64,000 bases of DNA from Prorocentrum cordatum (GCA_963575745.1 CAUYUJ010021159.1:279427-343426); one strand, 5' to 3'; positions 1-11,822 are shown, counted from the stretch's first letter. Numbers and translations are program-made. The notes: generated by a model from the sequence alone, not told the origin.

Positions 1-155
1 TCGGCGGCGAAATCCGAACGCTACCCTCGCCGACCAACGATTCAGGCAACTCGATGGGCGGCAGCGGGAGGGTTCGGAATTCGCCGAACACGTGACGACA
101 TCCGAACCGTTTGGTTCAGCCCCTTTCGAAGCGAGCCACACAACGTTTCACCAGC

Positions 156-538
156 ACGTCAACACATCGACACACGCGCACACGCACACAGACACAGACA
201 CAGAGTACATACACACACCCATACAAGTTCACACACACACGCGCACACACACACGCGCACACACAAACACGTACAAACACGTACACACACCAAGTTTGGC
301 GATCGCGGCCTTGCGCGCAGCGGCGAGGCGGAGCAACACGCGCAAACACACTCACGCACACACGCACACACACACACGCGCACGCAAAACTTGGCACACG
401 TTATCTTCCACTTCAGTGCGAAAGCAGCCGCGGTTGCATCTGAAGCGGGCAGCGCTCACAAAACACCAGAGACTATCAAGCTGTGTTCATGACGGCGTAC
501 ACAAGTGCCGTTGCCACACGCACACACACACACACGAG
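156..538. repeat. CA-rich microsatellite blocks
   Basis: Interrupted (CA)n/(CACG)n tracts at about 156-290, 340-385 and 517-538. The open frames here translate to poly-His/Thr and are repeat artefacts. Confidence 0.9.
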
Positions 539-539
539 G

Positions 540-1519
540 AGCAATGCAGACAACCCGGTCGCCGCTCTGGGGTCTCTCTGGGAGTTGCCAGCCCCCGGGA
601 GCCCCCCCCTCCCCCGAAAGCGTCGGACAGGCACCATGTTTTTTTTGGAGGCCCGCAATCACACCGCCGGCTCTGGCCAGATCCCTCTGGCCAAGAGGGG
701 GGGGGGCGCAGTGTGCACCACGTGCAGTGCAGTCGGGGCGCCGAAGAAGGAACCCTTCTCGTTCGGGAGGGGCTCGGTGCTCCTTGATTGTGTTAAGGTT
801 TGCCTTGGGTGCTCCTGAGGTTTTCCATGGGACATCGAAGTTCAACCTATGGAAAACAGGGGCCTCGTTCCTTATTTAGGATTCCTTTAGGTCAACGCCC
901 CGACTGTACCGAGGATCCAGGCGACGTTACCTGACCAGCTCACCAACACTGGCCAGGCCCAGTCTGGACCCAAGGGGCCCAGGGTCTCTGCACGCGCCTG
1001 TCTGCCTTGGCCAGGGAGCCGCATGCACCGATCCCCTGCCCAGGATGTTATCGGCCTCGTGGTCAGCTGCCGTCGCCCAAGAGATGGTGCGTTCTGGCCG
1101 GCTCCCATTTCAAGACGTCCAGCGGGTCTGAAGAGCAGCCACCGATGCGTGTCTGTGAGTGTGTCCGCAGAGGGGGGGAGAGAGTGAGAGAGTGAGAGAG
1201 AGAGCGAGAGAGCTAGTATTTGGTGCGTCTGCAGAGCGAGGGAGGGGGAGCTTCAGCCTAGCTGCATGCGACCGCGCAATCATGAACTTTCAGCTAGCCC
1301 TCGAGCCTATATACCATCCAGACCGAGCTGCAAATGCCAGGGCCAGAATTCTGCGCAGGTTGACGGTGCGAAATGTCGGATGGGGGTTCTCGCTCGAACG
1401 AGAGCCGTCTGGGGCTCCGACATCTCGCACCCACACCTCTAGCGCCTCCACCGCCTTGCTCTTCCCCGGCTCTTTTCATAGGTTTGAGGTTGTGCTGTTC
1501 TTGCGTCGCACAAGATGGT
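540..1519. other. Unassigned sequence, no gene seen
   Basis: GC-rich sequence with short G and C homopolymers and a GA-rich patch at 1165-1216. Short frames occur on both strands and none has recognisable domains. Confidence 0.6.
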
Positions 1520-2520
1520 ATCGGAGGTTGGGGGGTGAGATCGCAGTGGAACGGAGACCCCCAACCGGGAAATCGTTTCGTTTTCGTGTCGTGCGTGCGG
1601 GCGAGGCGAAGCTGCGTGGGCGCGCGAGAGGAATGAACCTGCCGTTGCTAGGGCCAAGTCAAGACAAATGATTCTCCCCCGCCCGCCCGTCCGGCGATGG
1701 CCCCCGTTGTCACGCTATGTCCCGTGGAGTCCCGTGGTGTCCCGTGGTGTCCGCCGTTGCTAGGGCGAAGTCAAGACAAATGATTCTCCCCCGCCCACCC
1801 GTCCGTCCGTCCGTCCGGCGGAGCCTTGCGGTGTCTGGCGGTGTCCCATCATGTCCCGTGGTGTCCCGTTGAGTGAGATCGATAGTGAGATCGACATTGA
1901 GATCGATACTGAGATCGATGTGTTGCCCGAGGTGTCCCGTGGTGTCCCAAAGAGTGAGATCGATAGTGAGATCGATAGTGAGATCGACAGCTGCCACGAG
2001 GTGTCCCGTGGTGTCTCGTTGAGTGAGATCGATAGTGAGATCGATAGTGAGATCGATGTGGTGTCCAAAGGTGTCCCGTGGTGTCCCGTGGTGTCCCAAA
2101 ACGTGAGATCGATAGTTTGATCGATAGTGTGATCGACAGGTGTCCCGTGGTGCCCCGTGGTGTCCCGTTGAGTGAGATCAATAGCGAGATCGATAGTGAG
2201 ATTGATGTGGTGTCCCGAGGTGTCCCGTGGGGTCCCGTGGTGTCCTATGGTGTCCCGTTGAGTGAGACCGATAGTGAAATCGATAGCGAGACCGATAGTG
2301 AGATCGAGAGGTGTCCCGCGGTGTCCCGTGGTGTCCCGTTGTGGCCCGTGGTGTCCCGTGGTTTCCCGTTGAGTGAGATCGATAGTGAGATCGATAGTGA
2401 GATCGACAAGTGTTCCGTGGTGTCCCGTGGAGTGAGATCGATAGTGAGATCGATTGAGTCAGATGTTGGTTCCCCCCCCAACACAACCTCCTTATCACCC
2501 GAAGGGTGGTCGTATAGGTA
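1520..2520 (+). repeat. 1-kb composite repeat, copy 1
   Basis: Begins ATCGGAGGTTGGGG and ends CGTATAGGTA. A unique head of about 190 bp contains the box CCGTTGCTAGGG twice (near 1637 and 1752). It is followed by alternating blocks of a 10-bp unit (GTGTCCCGTG) and a 12-bp unit (TGAGATCGATAG), about eight rounds, then a unique tail. The same head, variant order and tail recur at 14384-15450. The stop-poor frames (repeated SEIDSEID) are repeat artefacts. Confidence 0.85.
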
Positions 2521-3345
2521 TTGAACGTGCCCCGCCTTAGTTCTGGGGCGGTCGAGAGTGGGATGTTTTTTCTCGGTGTGTGGACATCATGGCCAGGCGA
2601 CGGACCCTGGCCCCCACTTGTCTGCGCACATGCCTTGTGCGAGGTACACCCGATTAGCTGGCCTTGCCCCGCAGATAGCACTCTGTCCGCGCGCCCAAAG
2701 GAGAAAGCGAGCGCGTCCACGGAGGCGCCTCGCGCTCGGGCTGCCCCTGGCGCGCTGCCCCTCCCCCCCTCGGCACGCCCCGGCTCGCGGGCGCCTCTCC
2801 GGAGGGCTCCCGGCCCCCCCTGTGCCCACAGACCTGTGGCGCCGGGGCCCTCGCCGCACCGTGGGCCCCCTGGAGGTCTCTACGCCCCCTCCGGTCCCCA
2901 GGGCCGGCTTTTCGCCCCGAGCAGCCCGTTGCTCGGGTGTTGCCAGAACTACCCCTGGCCCAGGGTACACCCAGGATTCTCGGGGTGGCCCAGGCGGCCT
3001 CCAGGGCACCCCATCACGAGGCCCAGAGGACCCCATGGGGCTCCAAGCTGGAGCGAAGAGCTGGGGGCACCTTGGGCCAGGGGCACTTCTGGCAGCACCC
3101 GACTTGACGGCCCCGGGGCCGGCGGTTGTCGGGCCTCGTCCGTCGCGCTCCTCCGCGGCGCGCGGGAGGTCCGCGGCTGCCCCCCGCCGCGCCGTCGCCG
3201 CCGCCTTCGCGTGCCGCGCCGCGCCGCGCCGCCTCGCCGCCGCCCCGCCGCCCCCTCGGCGGCCGGCCGCCCAGGTACGAGCCCGGGGACAACTGTCTGG
3301 GGCACAGCGGCCGCCGCGGCCCGCGCCGCCCTCTTCGGCGTGGCG
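2521..3345. other. GC-rich stretch, no gene recognised
   Basis: Long frames on both strands (up to 509 codons on +, starting 2521) are Pro/Arg/Ala-rich and run into the GGA microsatellite. No family motif is visible. A CCG-rich core lies near 3176-3270. Confidence 0.5.
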
Positions 3346-3505
3346 GGATCGAGGAGGAGGGCATGGAGGCGGAGGAGGATCGAGGAGCATCGAGGAGGAT
3401 GGAGGAGGATCGAGGAGGATCGAGCAGGAGGAGGTGGATCGAGGAGGAGGAGGAGGAGGAGGATCGAGGAGGAGGAGGAGGAGCGAGGAGGAGGAGGAGG
3501 ATGGT
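3346..3505. repeat. GGA/ATCGAGG microsatellite
   Basis: GAGGAGGATCGAGGAG-type repeats, purine-rich on +. They encode poly-Glu/Arg in the + frames. Confidence 0.9.
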
Positions 3506-3841
3506 CGCGAGATGTCTCAGCCCGTGGGACCGCGAACAAAAGAACGGCTCGGGGGGAAGAGCCAGCCCCAGCTTCTCTCAAGACCCGTTTCGTTCGTCAA
3601 AGTGCAGCTCCTTTTCTCGCGCTCCCTCTGGTGACGCACGAGCAAGACGCACCCATACCCACAGGGGGGAAGGAAAGGGCTACGGGTGCGTGTTGTCGGA
3701 TAGGGGTACCCGCTCGAACAGGAGCCTCCCCCGAGGTCCGACAAACCGGGCCCATAGCCACAGCCAGTTCTCCCCCCTCCGATCCAGGTATGAGTGTGTG
3801 TGCGTATGTGTCGTACTTTCGTCAACTCGTGATCTCTGTAT

Positions 3842-3847
3842 CGGTCT

Positions 3848-3883
<36 letters not shown>

Positions 3884-3912
3884 CCTCCTCTCTCTGTCTC
3901 TGTCTCTTTTCG
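3842..3912. repeat. CT microsatellite
   Basis: (CT)n with TCTCTGT interruptions. Confidence 0.9.
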
Positions 3913-4123
3913 TTGGTCTCCCCTTTCTTCTCGTTATGCCGCCCTTGGCGCGCGCGGAGGGGGGTGGAAAGCCCACGGGTGCCGTGGAGTTTCCTCCGAG
4001 GGGGCGTTGCCGGCGCCCTGGACGTCTTCCAGCTGGACCGTAGGGGCTGAGCAGTGTGTTTCGAGTATCGAGGGCTTTTCCTCCTCCTCTTTCTCCTCCT
4101 CCTCTTCCTCGAACTTCGAGCTT

Positions 4124-4145
4124 TCCATAGCCATGTTGGCTCAAA
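4124..4145 (+). other. Degenerate spliced-leader relic
   Basis: TCCATAGCCATGTTGGCTCA plus two A matches the 22-nt DinoSL at 19 of 22 positions (differences at positions 4, 12 and 22). A CTC/TTC pyrimidine tract at 4078-4110 lies just upstream. This suggests the 5' end of an old retroposed trans-spliced mRNA running on +. No parental coding sequence is recognisable downstream. Confidence 0.5.
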
Positions 4146-4499
4146 ACCGCTTGCTGTTGAAGTACTCTACATCACTCAAGAGTGAATCGACAGGTGCCCG
4201 TGCGGGTCCGCAGCGCTAGGCTCTGAACCCGCCGCGTAGGCCATGTGGTTCCGCGGATCCGCGACCCCGGCTCCTTCCCGTGCTGCCGCTTGCGCTCTCA
4301 CCCCGTCCGGGCGCGCGCGGGGTGCGGGCGCCGCGCCGCAGGTGCCATCGTCGTTCGCCCCAGGGGCCGCCCCGCGCGCGCGAAGTAGAAATAGAAAGAT
4401 TGTAAAGCAGTCGCCGGAGATCTTAGCACGCCTCTGGCCCGTTGGGCCGGCGAATTTTTTCTGGGCCCTGGAACCGCCGGGGGATATGTGTATCTGGGA

Positions 4500-4905
4500 G
4501 GCGACCCAGGGGATCAGAGGAAAGGGGCTTCTCTTCGATTCAGCTACGACTTTGCGCAGTGCCGTTTTGGCCCGCCCCCCGGAACCCACCCCTTGGGACC
4601 CACCCCCCAGGGCCCCCCCCACCCCACCTGCTGGGCCCCAAAATTGCCCAGGGGGGATGCGCATCTGAGGGGCGACCCACCCCTGGGGCGAGACCCACCC
4701 CCCCAGAACCCCCAGCCACGGGGAAAGGATCAAAGGGATTGGGTTTCCGTTCGGCTCATCTACGATTTTTTCTCAATGTCGTTTTGGCCCCACCCCGCGG
4801 GACCCACCCCCCGGGACCCCCCCACCTCCCCGGCATGGAAAGGATCAAAGGGACTGGGCTTCTATTCGGTTCAGTTACGACGCTGCTCAATGTCGCATTG
4901 GCTGG
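4500..4905 (+). repeat. Three copies of a ~68-bp box with C-rich linkers
   Basis: A box of the form GGAAAGGATCAAAGGG, then CTTCTATTCGGTTCAG, then CAATGTCGTTTTGG occurs near 4515, 4722 and 4837. Linkers are C-rich and composed of ACCCACCCC-type sequence. Confidence 0.7.
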
Positions 4906-4954
4906 CGCGCTTACGTAAGGGGGAGGACCCAGGGAAAAGGAGACGGGGGACGAA

Positions 4955-5035
4955 TGAGACGACGATCGGCGGAGACGACGAGGAGATGACGACGGGGACG
5001 ACGAGTCTACGACGCGACGCCGACGATGGCGACCA
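4955..5035. repeat. GAC-rich microsatellite
   Basis: Imperfect GACGACGAG repeats. Confidence 0.75.
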
Positions 5036-5099
5036 ACGAAAGCGCGTTTTCCACAAGCCGACCGGGTTGGCGGATTTGGACGCGCGGGACTTCGAGGGG

Positions 5100-5690
5100 C
5101 AGTCATACTGATGGTGTTTCAGCCAAGACTGGGGCCCAGGGGGTTTTAGTATTCTGGCTGAGACTATCCCAAAGGTTGCCCGACCTCTTTCGTTCGCCGG
5201 TAACGGTTACGAGATCCTTCCCACCTGCGTCACAACTCTTGTTGCCATATCTGCGCCAGAGATTAACACACCTACTTAGATGGAAAGGCTGGTCTGGATA
5301 GCGCTGTTGAAGTCGAGGGCTGGGCAGAATAACCGCATCTCAGCGGCAATGATCACGAAAGGCTGGTGCTTGTGAGCTTTCAAGTTGCCTTCCCCACCGT
5401 CGTCTTGGAAAAAGTGACGAATGTGCTCGCCGCCGTGTGCGCTCATCCGTCGATCGTCGGCTTCCTCCGGGCATTGCACCGCGGCTGTGAGTCAATTCTA
5501 AACGTTTCGCGTAAGCCCACTTGCTCCGCCGTCCCGGACACGCCTGTTGCCGCCAGACCGTCGTCGCGCGGCCGCCGACCAAAAAAGTAAGCCCACTTGC
5601 CCCTCCAGAAACGATTTCCAGACTCAGACCAGTTTCGATGATCAGGGATGTGGAGGAAAACGCAGCGGAACAACGGGTTCGGTAAGACGT
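5100..5690. other. Unassigned sequence
   Basis: Short frames at 5026-5301 (+) and 5366-5590 (+) have mixed composition and could be decayed coding sequence. No domain or splice structure can be defended. Confidence 0.3.
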
Positions 5691-5693
5691 CGT

Positions 5694-5930
5694 CTGGAGG
5701 AGGAGCAACAGGAGGGGGAGTAGGAGGAGTCGGGAGAGGGTGGGAGGGACGAGGCAGGAGGAGGAACAGACGGACATGGAAGAGTGGGGGGGGAGGGTAA
5801 TGATGGTGATGATGATGAGGAGGATGAGGATAAGGATGGTCATGATAATGATGGAGATGAAGAGGAGAAGGAGGAGGAAATAGAGGAAAAGGAAGAGGAG
5901 GAGGACGACGACGAGAACCAGAGTAAACCG
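5694..5930. repeat. GAG/GAT-rich microsatellite
   Basis: Purine-rich GGAGGAG followed by GATGATGAGGAT-type repeats. Confidence 0.85.
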
Positions 5931-5999
5931 AAGACTCTTTAACAATGTTCGACTAAACCCTCCCTCCACGCTCCCTCTTCGTAGGCCCCTACACGGGTT

Positions 6000-6266
6000 C
6001 ATTTCCACTGAGGGAGGTGCCTCGTTGGGGAGCAGCCGTTTGAAATGTTTGACGCATGCCGAAACATCATTTTCGGGACTCCAGCGCCACGGATCATCCT
6101 GCCTGTTGCGCCTTGACCATATAGAATCGTGCCAGAACGCAGTTCCTGAGAATTCAAAACGCCGCGACTCAACGTAACGGACGCGCCTGCACTATCTTGA
6201 ATATTTCCCCATCGCAATTTCCGGTATGTTGACCACGGGATCCCGTGCAATTCTTGTAATATGTTT
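6000..6266. other. Unassigned flank of the ~83-bp array
   Basis: Moderate-GC sequence without recognisable features upstream of the array. It has no clear counterpart at the 20.7-kb array. Confidence 0.4.
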
Positions 6267-6690
6267 GACGAATGTACGCGGCGTTATGGCGAGAGCCATT
6301 GTTTGAAAACGGCCCGCTTTCAATCCGTGAAGCCCTTGCAATGTTTTTGTATGACGAATTCGCGTGTCGTTAAGGCGAGAACCACATTTTGAAGACGACC
6401 CGCCCTCAATGTGTGAAGCTCTTGGATTTGTATTAGACGAATGTTGGTGGCGCTAAGGCGAGAGCCACAGTTTGAAAACCGCCCGCCCTCAATCCGCAAA
6501 ACTCTTGCAACTGTTTAAACCGAATGTGCGCGGTGATAAGGCGATAGTCAAACTTTTAAAACCACTCGCCCTCCATTTGCAAAACTGTTGCCGACTGTTG
6601 AGCGTCAGGGTCGTATATGGTGAGGAATTCAGACGCAAAACGCTTGGCCCGCTCTTTCGACCTGCCTAGGGGTTCGACAGGGAGGAGGAG
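6267..6690 (+). repeat. ~83-bp unit array, copy 1, with 3' tail
   Basis: Units start GACGAATGTGCGCGGCG, continue AAGGCGAGAGCCACA, then CCCGCCCTCAATCCG. Unit starts lie near 6267, 6354, 6437 and 6519. The array ends in a tail (TATGGTGAGGAA..., then CCCGC..CTTTCGACCT..., then GACAGGGAGGAG) shared with the array at 20746-21165. Confidence 0.85.
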
Positions 6691-6790
6691 GAGGAGGAGG
6701 AGGAGGAGGAGGAGAAAAAGGAGGAGTAGGAGGAGGAGGAGAAAGAGGAGGAGAGGAGGAAGAGGAGGAGGAGTTAGAGGTGGAGGAGGA
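6677..6790. repeat. GGA microsatellite
   Basis: (GGA)n with AAAAGGAGG interruptions, directly after the 3' tail of the preceding array. Confidence 0.9.
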
Positions 6791-7079
6791 CGAGCAGAAA
6801 GGGCCAAACGCCTCTTGGATGCCCCTTGGAGTCTTTTCCGTTTTTTGTTCGGGAGTTCTTTGGGATCTTTTTGTGGCGTTTTGCGAGTATCTTTGCAGTT
6901 GCGGGGCCTTTTTGGGCGCCTTGGGGGCATCATGGGAACATCTCGGGTGCATCTTAGGGGCCTCGTGGCCTCCTTGCCGAGGCCATGTTCGGCGATCCAG
7001 CTACCCGCCGCCCCCCCCCTCCAGAACCAGGGGAAGGGAGGAATTAGGAGGAGGGGTAAACCCCTCCCCAAAGGGGTTT

Positions 7080-8770
7080 AGAGGAGGTTGGAAGAAGGAA
7101 CTCGCTGCATCACTCACGCCCTAAAGAGCTTGTGGGGTTATCACTCTTGGGGGGACAAAGAAGCCAGCAATGAACGTGGAAAGCGGTGTTCGACAAGGGG
7201 TTCTCCGTCCATGATTCTCTGCGCATGGCCACCACCAAAACGTGAAGCGGTCCAGCTACGCTCGCGTTCCGAGGTTGCCTTGGCAGCTGTGCCATGTCGA
7301 AGACATGTTCAATGGACTACCAGACATCGCACCGCTATTCCCAGGCCATTGGTTTCTTCCTGATTGATTGAGATCAGGCTGAGATCAGGCTGCTGGGACA
7401 GGCCATTGGTTTCCTCCTGATTGAGAGGTAATGGACAGCAATCGCATTCTTCACTGGGGGGACCGCGCATGTTTCCGGGGTTGTCGTCTGAGCATCTGGC
7501 TATGGAGTTTGCATTCAGTTCGCAGCGCACAGTAGCCGGTAGAAATTCCGGCATTCAGTTTGCAGCGCACGCCAGGTATTGGGGGCATTTTTAGGGGCAC
7601 GCTGGAAAGGTTGAGTCCCGCGAGTATATTATTCCGAAGTTGTTGGCGGAGAGCACAGAGTCTTCGCAAGATATGTCTTGGTCTCGTGGTCAGCATCCGC
7701 CTTTTGCTCCTCACGTGTTTTCTCCGCATTCACCTTTGTGGCGCAGCAGATGTCCCCGCCGGCAAATCTCTCGTAAGCGGTTCGCCATGCAATAGTTTTC
7801 CTCCAGGTATTCGATGTGATTCTGGATTGTCCCCGTTTTCTTTGGAGGTCGTGGATTTGGAAAGGCTGTGGTTGGCGGCTCGGCATCGCGCAGAGTATTC
7901 GGGTGAAGAGCACGCACGGGTTCAAAGGGAGTATTTGGGGCTTTTCGACGAGGGCGCATTCATCCCAGGACGGGCCGTGGGGAATGGAAAGGGGCGGCAT
8001 CCATACAAGGGGGTTACACTGTATCCAACCACCGAAGCCCCTGCCCAGATCCCCCCCAAGCCGATCGTCTGAGTCCGTGTTCCACGGGCAACTGGTGACA
8101 AAACCTGATCCCACAATCCCTGTCAGGCACCTTCAGGGGGAACCGAGAAAGCGGCTGGGCACTTTCTCGGACCTGGACATTACGAGTTCCACTGCCAGGC
8201 TACGTGCAGTGGAGAAGTGCATTTCGATGCACATGCGCCTTTTCCTATGCTACCGATGTGCGGCCAGGGATTCTGCGCTGTTTTTCTGTTGCACATTCCA
8301 GAACGAGGGTGTCTACTGGGCTGCGCTGAGTTAGGGGCGGCTGATCCGTTTCGCACGTATTGTAGAAGACAGACTTTCGTGGTCACGTAGTCAATGCTTC
8401 CCCTTGCTCTCTAGCGCTCTCCCTGGTCTCTGGCAGCCAGACCTGGGACCCGACCGCTGGTTTTGAAGCGGATTCTTTTGAGCACTGGTACGGGGATTGG
8501 TCGAGATTTTTATAGTTGCGTTCACTGAAGCTTCAGTCCCTATTCCTCGCCAGCGAAGGTTGGGGCAAGAACCTACCCTCTGAGTTGCTCCACTCGAGAT
8601 TCAGAACACTCTCGAGGATGCGCCCAGTACTTTAACGCTGTAGTGACTAAGCCGTTTTCTGCAGCTTGGGACCGCATTTCCACTTGATCATTGCCTGCTG
8701 TGTTTCCATGGTGGTGCTACTTACTGGGCTGGGGCGCAGTGAATACCCCCCCGTCCTGCTGGGGGCTGAT
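7080..8770. other. Unassigned region with possible coding fragments
   Basis: The + frame at 7830-8072 has balanced charged and hydrophobic composition, and a second + frame at 8070-8334 likewise. They would need a frame change or intron between them. No homologous family is recognised. The antisense frame 7629-8114 is equally long, so strand is uncertain. Confidence 0.2.
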
Positions 8771-8776
8771 GGTGGT

Positions 8777-9290
8777 TCAGTCATACCTCGCTGACATGAG
8801 CTTCATTTCGTGTCCTTCTGACGGATAGTAATTGTCGGGCCGTTTGTGGTATATTGTCTGGCGTTGTTGCTTTAATATCCTTGCCTCGCTGCCCCTCTCT
8901 GGCCAGCTCGCGCTGCGCTTTCTCATCCGCCGCCCATTGGAAGTGCGGCTCTCCGCCCGCTTTGATCCGCCGCCGCCCGCTTCCTCGACGAGGTGGCCGG
9001 CGGCGGCGCGGACCGGACGCTGGGCACGGCGGTGAGCGGCTGCAGCGGCGCCGCCGCCTCGGGCCGCACGGCGGAGGGGGCCCGAGGCCGACCGGCGGAG
9101 GGGCCGCGCCCGAGGCCGCCCGCGGTCGGCCGCGGAGGGCCCGAGGCCGCCCGAGGTCGACCGCGGGGGTGCCCGAGGTCGCCCGCGCCGCCGCCCGTCC
9201 CACCTGCTTGGATCCGTCGGAGCGTCGCCGGCCACGTGCTGGATCGGGGCTTCCGCGAGGGAGGCGCCCTCAGTGGGGCGGGCGCCTGGG
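8777..9290. other. GC-rich unassigned stretch
   Basis: CCG/CGAGG-rich sequence. The minus frame 8777-9316 (179 codons) is Arg/Pro/Ala-rich. No motif seen. Confidence 0.35.
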
Positions 9291-9312
9291 CCGCCAGCGC
9301 GGGGGTGTGTCG

Positions 9313-9640
9313 TCAAGCAGCGACGGAGTGTCTTGGCGTGCCTATAGGCCTACCAGACAATGTTCTAAGAACCTGAATTGCTGTGGTCCGCCAGCGCGGG
9401 GGTGTCTCCTCAAGGAGTGGCGGAGTGTCCTGGCGTGCCTATAGGCCTACCAGACACTGGTCTAAAAAAACCGTTGGTGCGTTCCACGAACTGTTCTTCG
9501 AACATGTCTGGCTTGCCCTGTCTTGTTTTATCACACCGGAGGTTCTAAGAACACTGGTTTTGTTATTGGGATATCTTTAGGTCCCAAGAGAATCTCGTGG
9601 TAGGCCCATAGGAATGCCGGGACGGTCGGCCCCTGCTCAA
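9313..9640. mobile_element. 232-bp inverted-repeat element, copy M1
   Basis: The core 9410-9640 (231 bp) starts TCAAGGAGTGGCGG and ends CCCTGCTCAA. Inner left arm CCTATAGGCCTACC pairs with right arm GGTAGGCCCATAGG. A 97-bp tandem duplication (CCGCCAGCGCGGGGGTGT at 9291 and 9388) adds a second left end at 9313. Flanks TCTCC/TCTCT suggest a 5-bp target duplication. Confidence 0.75.
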
Positions 9641-9825
9641 TCTCTGGGGCGGCCCTCTCCCCTTCCACGCCAATACGCAAAGCTCGCGTTGAGGCGCGGG
9701 GCGCCGCGCGCGTTCTCTGCCCGCCGCCGGTGCGGCGCGGTCTCGTCGAAGCACGAGGCCGTCGGCCTGAGGGGGGCGTTGCTGGTTGGGGTTCGTTTTG
9801 TTTTTGCCGCCCCCCTTCCTCCCTC

Positions 9826-9955
9826 CTCGCCCCTCCTCCTCCTCCTCCTCCTCCTCCTCCTCCTCCCCCTCCTCCTCGTCAGCCTCCTCTTTTTCCATCC
9901 TCAACCCTCTTCCTCCTCCTCCTCCTCCTCCTCCTCCTCCTCCTCCTCCTCGCGC
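9826..9955. repeat. CCT microsatellite
   Basis: Two (CCT)n tracts separated by about 35 bp. All long frames over them (poly-Ser/Pro/Leu on +, poly-Glu on -) are artefacts. Confidence 0.95.
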
Positions 9956-10020
9956 GTGCCCCCCTGCTGGCCGTGTTGCTCCTTCGCTGGCGCTGCGGCG
10001 CCCCTCCCCGCTGCGCGCCC

Positions 10021-10455
10021 CCCCCCTCTGCGCGCGCCCCCCCCCCCCCCCCCCCCCAGCCGCGGCGATTCCCGTGCGTGCTCCATTGCTGCCCGTGCTT
10101 CCCTGCTGGTGTTGTTTAGTGCCCCCCCCCCTTCCCCCGCGTGTCCCCGCTGATGCTGGTCCGCTGTGGTCATGCCGCTGCTGATGGTGGTTGGGTGGCC
10201 GCGGGCCGTCGGTGGCCTCGCGGAGTGTTGGCGGAGCCGCGCGTTCGCGCGCCAGGGATGCAAACAACCATCAACACAGTACCCTGCAGCCCCTCTTGCT
10301 TCTCATGCGGTCCTGCTCTCTTGCGGTTTGCCCTCTCTCCGTGTGGGCGCGTTCCCCGCTTGTCGGCATCGGTTCGTTGGTGTTGGCGCCTGCGCTGACG
10401 CAGGACACTGTCGAGTTTCGAGCTGCGGACTTGCCTGTGCGACACTTTCCCCTCT
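10021..10455. other. GC-rich stretch with C homopolymer
   Basis: A C run near 10040-10056 followed by unassigned sequence. No gene seen. Confidence 0.5.
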
Positions 10456-10459
10456 TCCC

Positions 10460-10545
10460 TCTTCTCCTCCTCCTCCTCCTCCTCCTCCACCTCCTCTTCC
10501 TCCTTCTCCTCCTCATCCTCTCCTCCTCTTTCCTCTCCCCGCCGC
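10460..10545. repeat. CCT microsatellite
   Basis: (CCT)n with TTC interruptions. Confidence 0.9.
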
Positions 10546-11055
10546 GTCGGGGCTGCTCCCCCTCCTACGTAACCCGTCATGAGTCACGCATCCATCCCTC
10601 ATTTTGTTCGCCCTCTTCTCTTCCGCTCCTCGCGCCTCCCCCCTCCCGCCCGCAATCCCCCCCCTTCTCCCCGTTTCCCTTCCTCTCCAGACCCCCTTCC
10701 CCGTCATCTTCCCTTCCCTTTCGCCCTCATCTCCTTCTACCCCCCCCACCTTTTCGGCCCGACCCCCACTGTGCCAAGGCCTGGAATGGGCCCTCATACA
10801 CTTCATGTGGCTGTCGAAGCGCGTCCGCCCGACCCGCCGGGGAGCAGGGGGAGGATCCCCAAGGGAGCGGCGACTTTTCTGTTGTCGACTTGCGGGGCTG
10901 CAGCCATGTAAGACGGCTATCGTGTTGACGTGCTTCACTCCTGGCCAGGGTGCAGCGAGGCAGAACATCCAGGGGCATTCAGCTACACCTGATTGAATCG
11001 TGCAATATCCAGTGCATGTCAAGGAACAGCAGTCGCTACGCTCTCTCCAGGTTGA
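10546..11055. other. Pyrimidine-rich, then unassigned sequence
   Basis: C/T-rich to about 10750, then mixed sequence. No gene identified. Confidence 0.45.
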
Positions 11056-11059
11056 CCAG

Positions 11060-11165
11060 AGGAGAGGAGGTAGGAGGAGGCCGAGGAGGAGGAGGAGTTG
11101 GACAAGGATGACTAGGACAAGGAGGACTTGGACAAGGAGGAGGAGGAGGAGGAGGAGGAGGGGAT
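11060..11165. repeat. GAG microsatellite
   Basis: GAGGAGGAGTTGGACAAGGA-type interrupted repeats. Confidence 0.85.
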
Positions 11166-11229
11166 CGAGGCCGAGGTCGAGGTCGAAGTCCAGGTTGGAG
11201 GTCGAGCTCGATGAGGACGTCTCGAGGAT

Positions 11230-11720
11230 TCTGTGATCATCGGATGGCAGGTCGAGATTGAGGAGGGCGTCGAGGCCTTCCAGCCGCCAGCGGGGGACCA
11301 GGGCCGGACCCGACCAGCGACCAGCCCCCCAGCGACCGCGAACGGGAGTAGCCTGCGGAGGAGAGCACCACCGGCACCCAGAGCCCCCTCGCCTCGAGGG
11401 CGCGTGACCAGCGGCGGCCGGCGCCTCAGCTGCAAGGCTGGCGTCGTGCCCGCGATGTGCGCGTCTTCGACCTCGGTCTGCCACGAGGAGCAGGTCGTGG
11501 GAGCGGCAGCCCGTGAGCAGCAGCGGCCTTCTGTCGGTGCTAGGACGAGGATCGATCTGAGACGGCTGCGGCGCCCGAGACATCTGCCAGAGCCGCGGGA
11601 TCTCAGAGATGCTCGATTTACCTTCACCCAGATGGATCCCCGTCCTGGCGTCGTCTGAGAGGAGCAGCAGCCGGCGTCCGCGAAGAGGGCACGGGCACCC
11701 ATCACCGGGAGAGGCCTCTT
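11230..11720. other. GC-rich region with a 40-bp block shared with 38.75 kb
   Basis: 11579-11618 matches 38753-38792 at 35 of 40 bases. On + both can read QSRxISEMLD. Long frames cross the region on both strands; no complete gene is identified. Confidence 0.3.
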
Positions 11721-11763
11721 TTAAGGCATGTCGACCTGGGCTTCCCCTACGGCCTCCTGGGCC

Positions 11764-11822
11764 GCCCCTAAGGCCTCCCCTAAGGCCTCCCCTAAGGCCT
11801 CCCCTAAGGCCTCCTGGGCCGC
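11764..11822. repeat. 13-bp tandem repeat
   Basis: About four units of CTAAGGCCTCCCC. Confidence 0.9.

Noticed and set aside
2521-4050. 509-codon + open frame
   Set aside because: Pro/Arg/Ala-rich, crosses GGA and CT microsatellites; its length is explained by base composition.
4780-4900. CAATGTCGTTTTGG words as further spliced-leader relics
   Set aside because: They lack the CCGTAG start and GGCTCAAG end of the SL and belong to the 68-bp box repeat.
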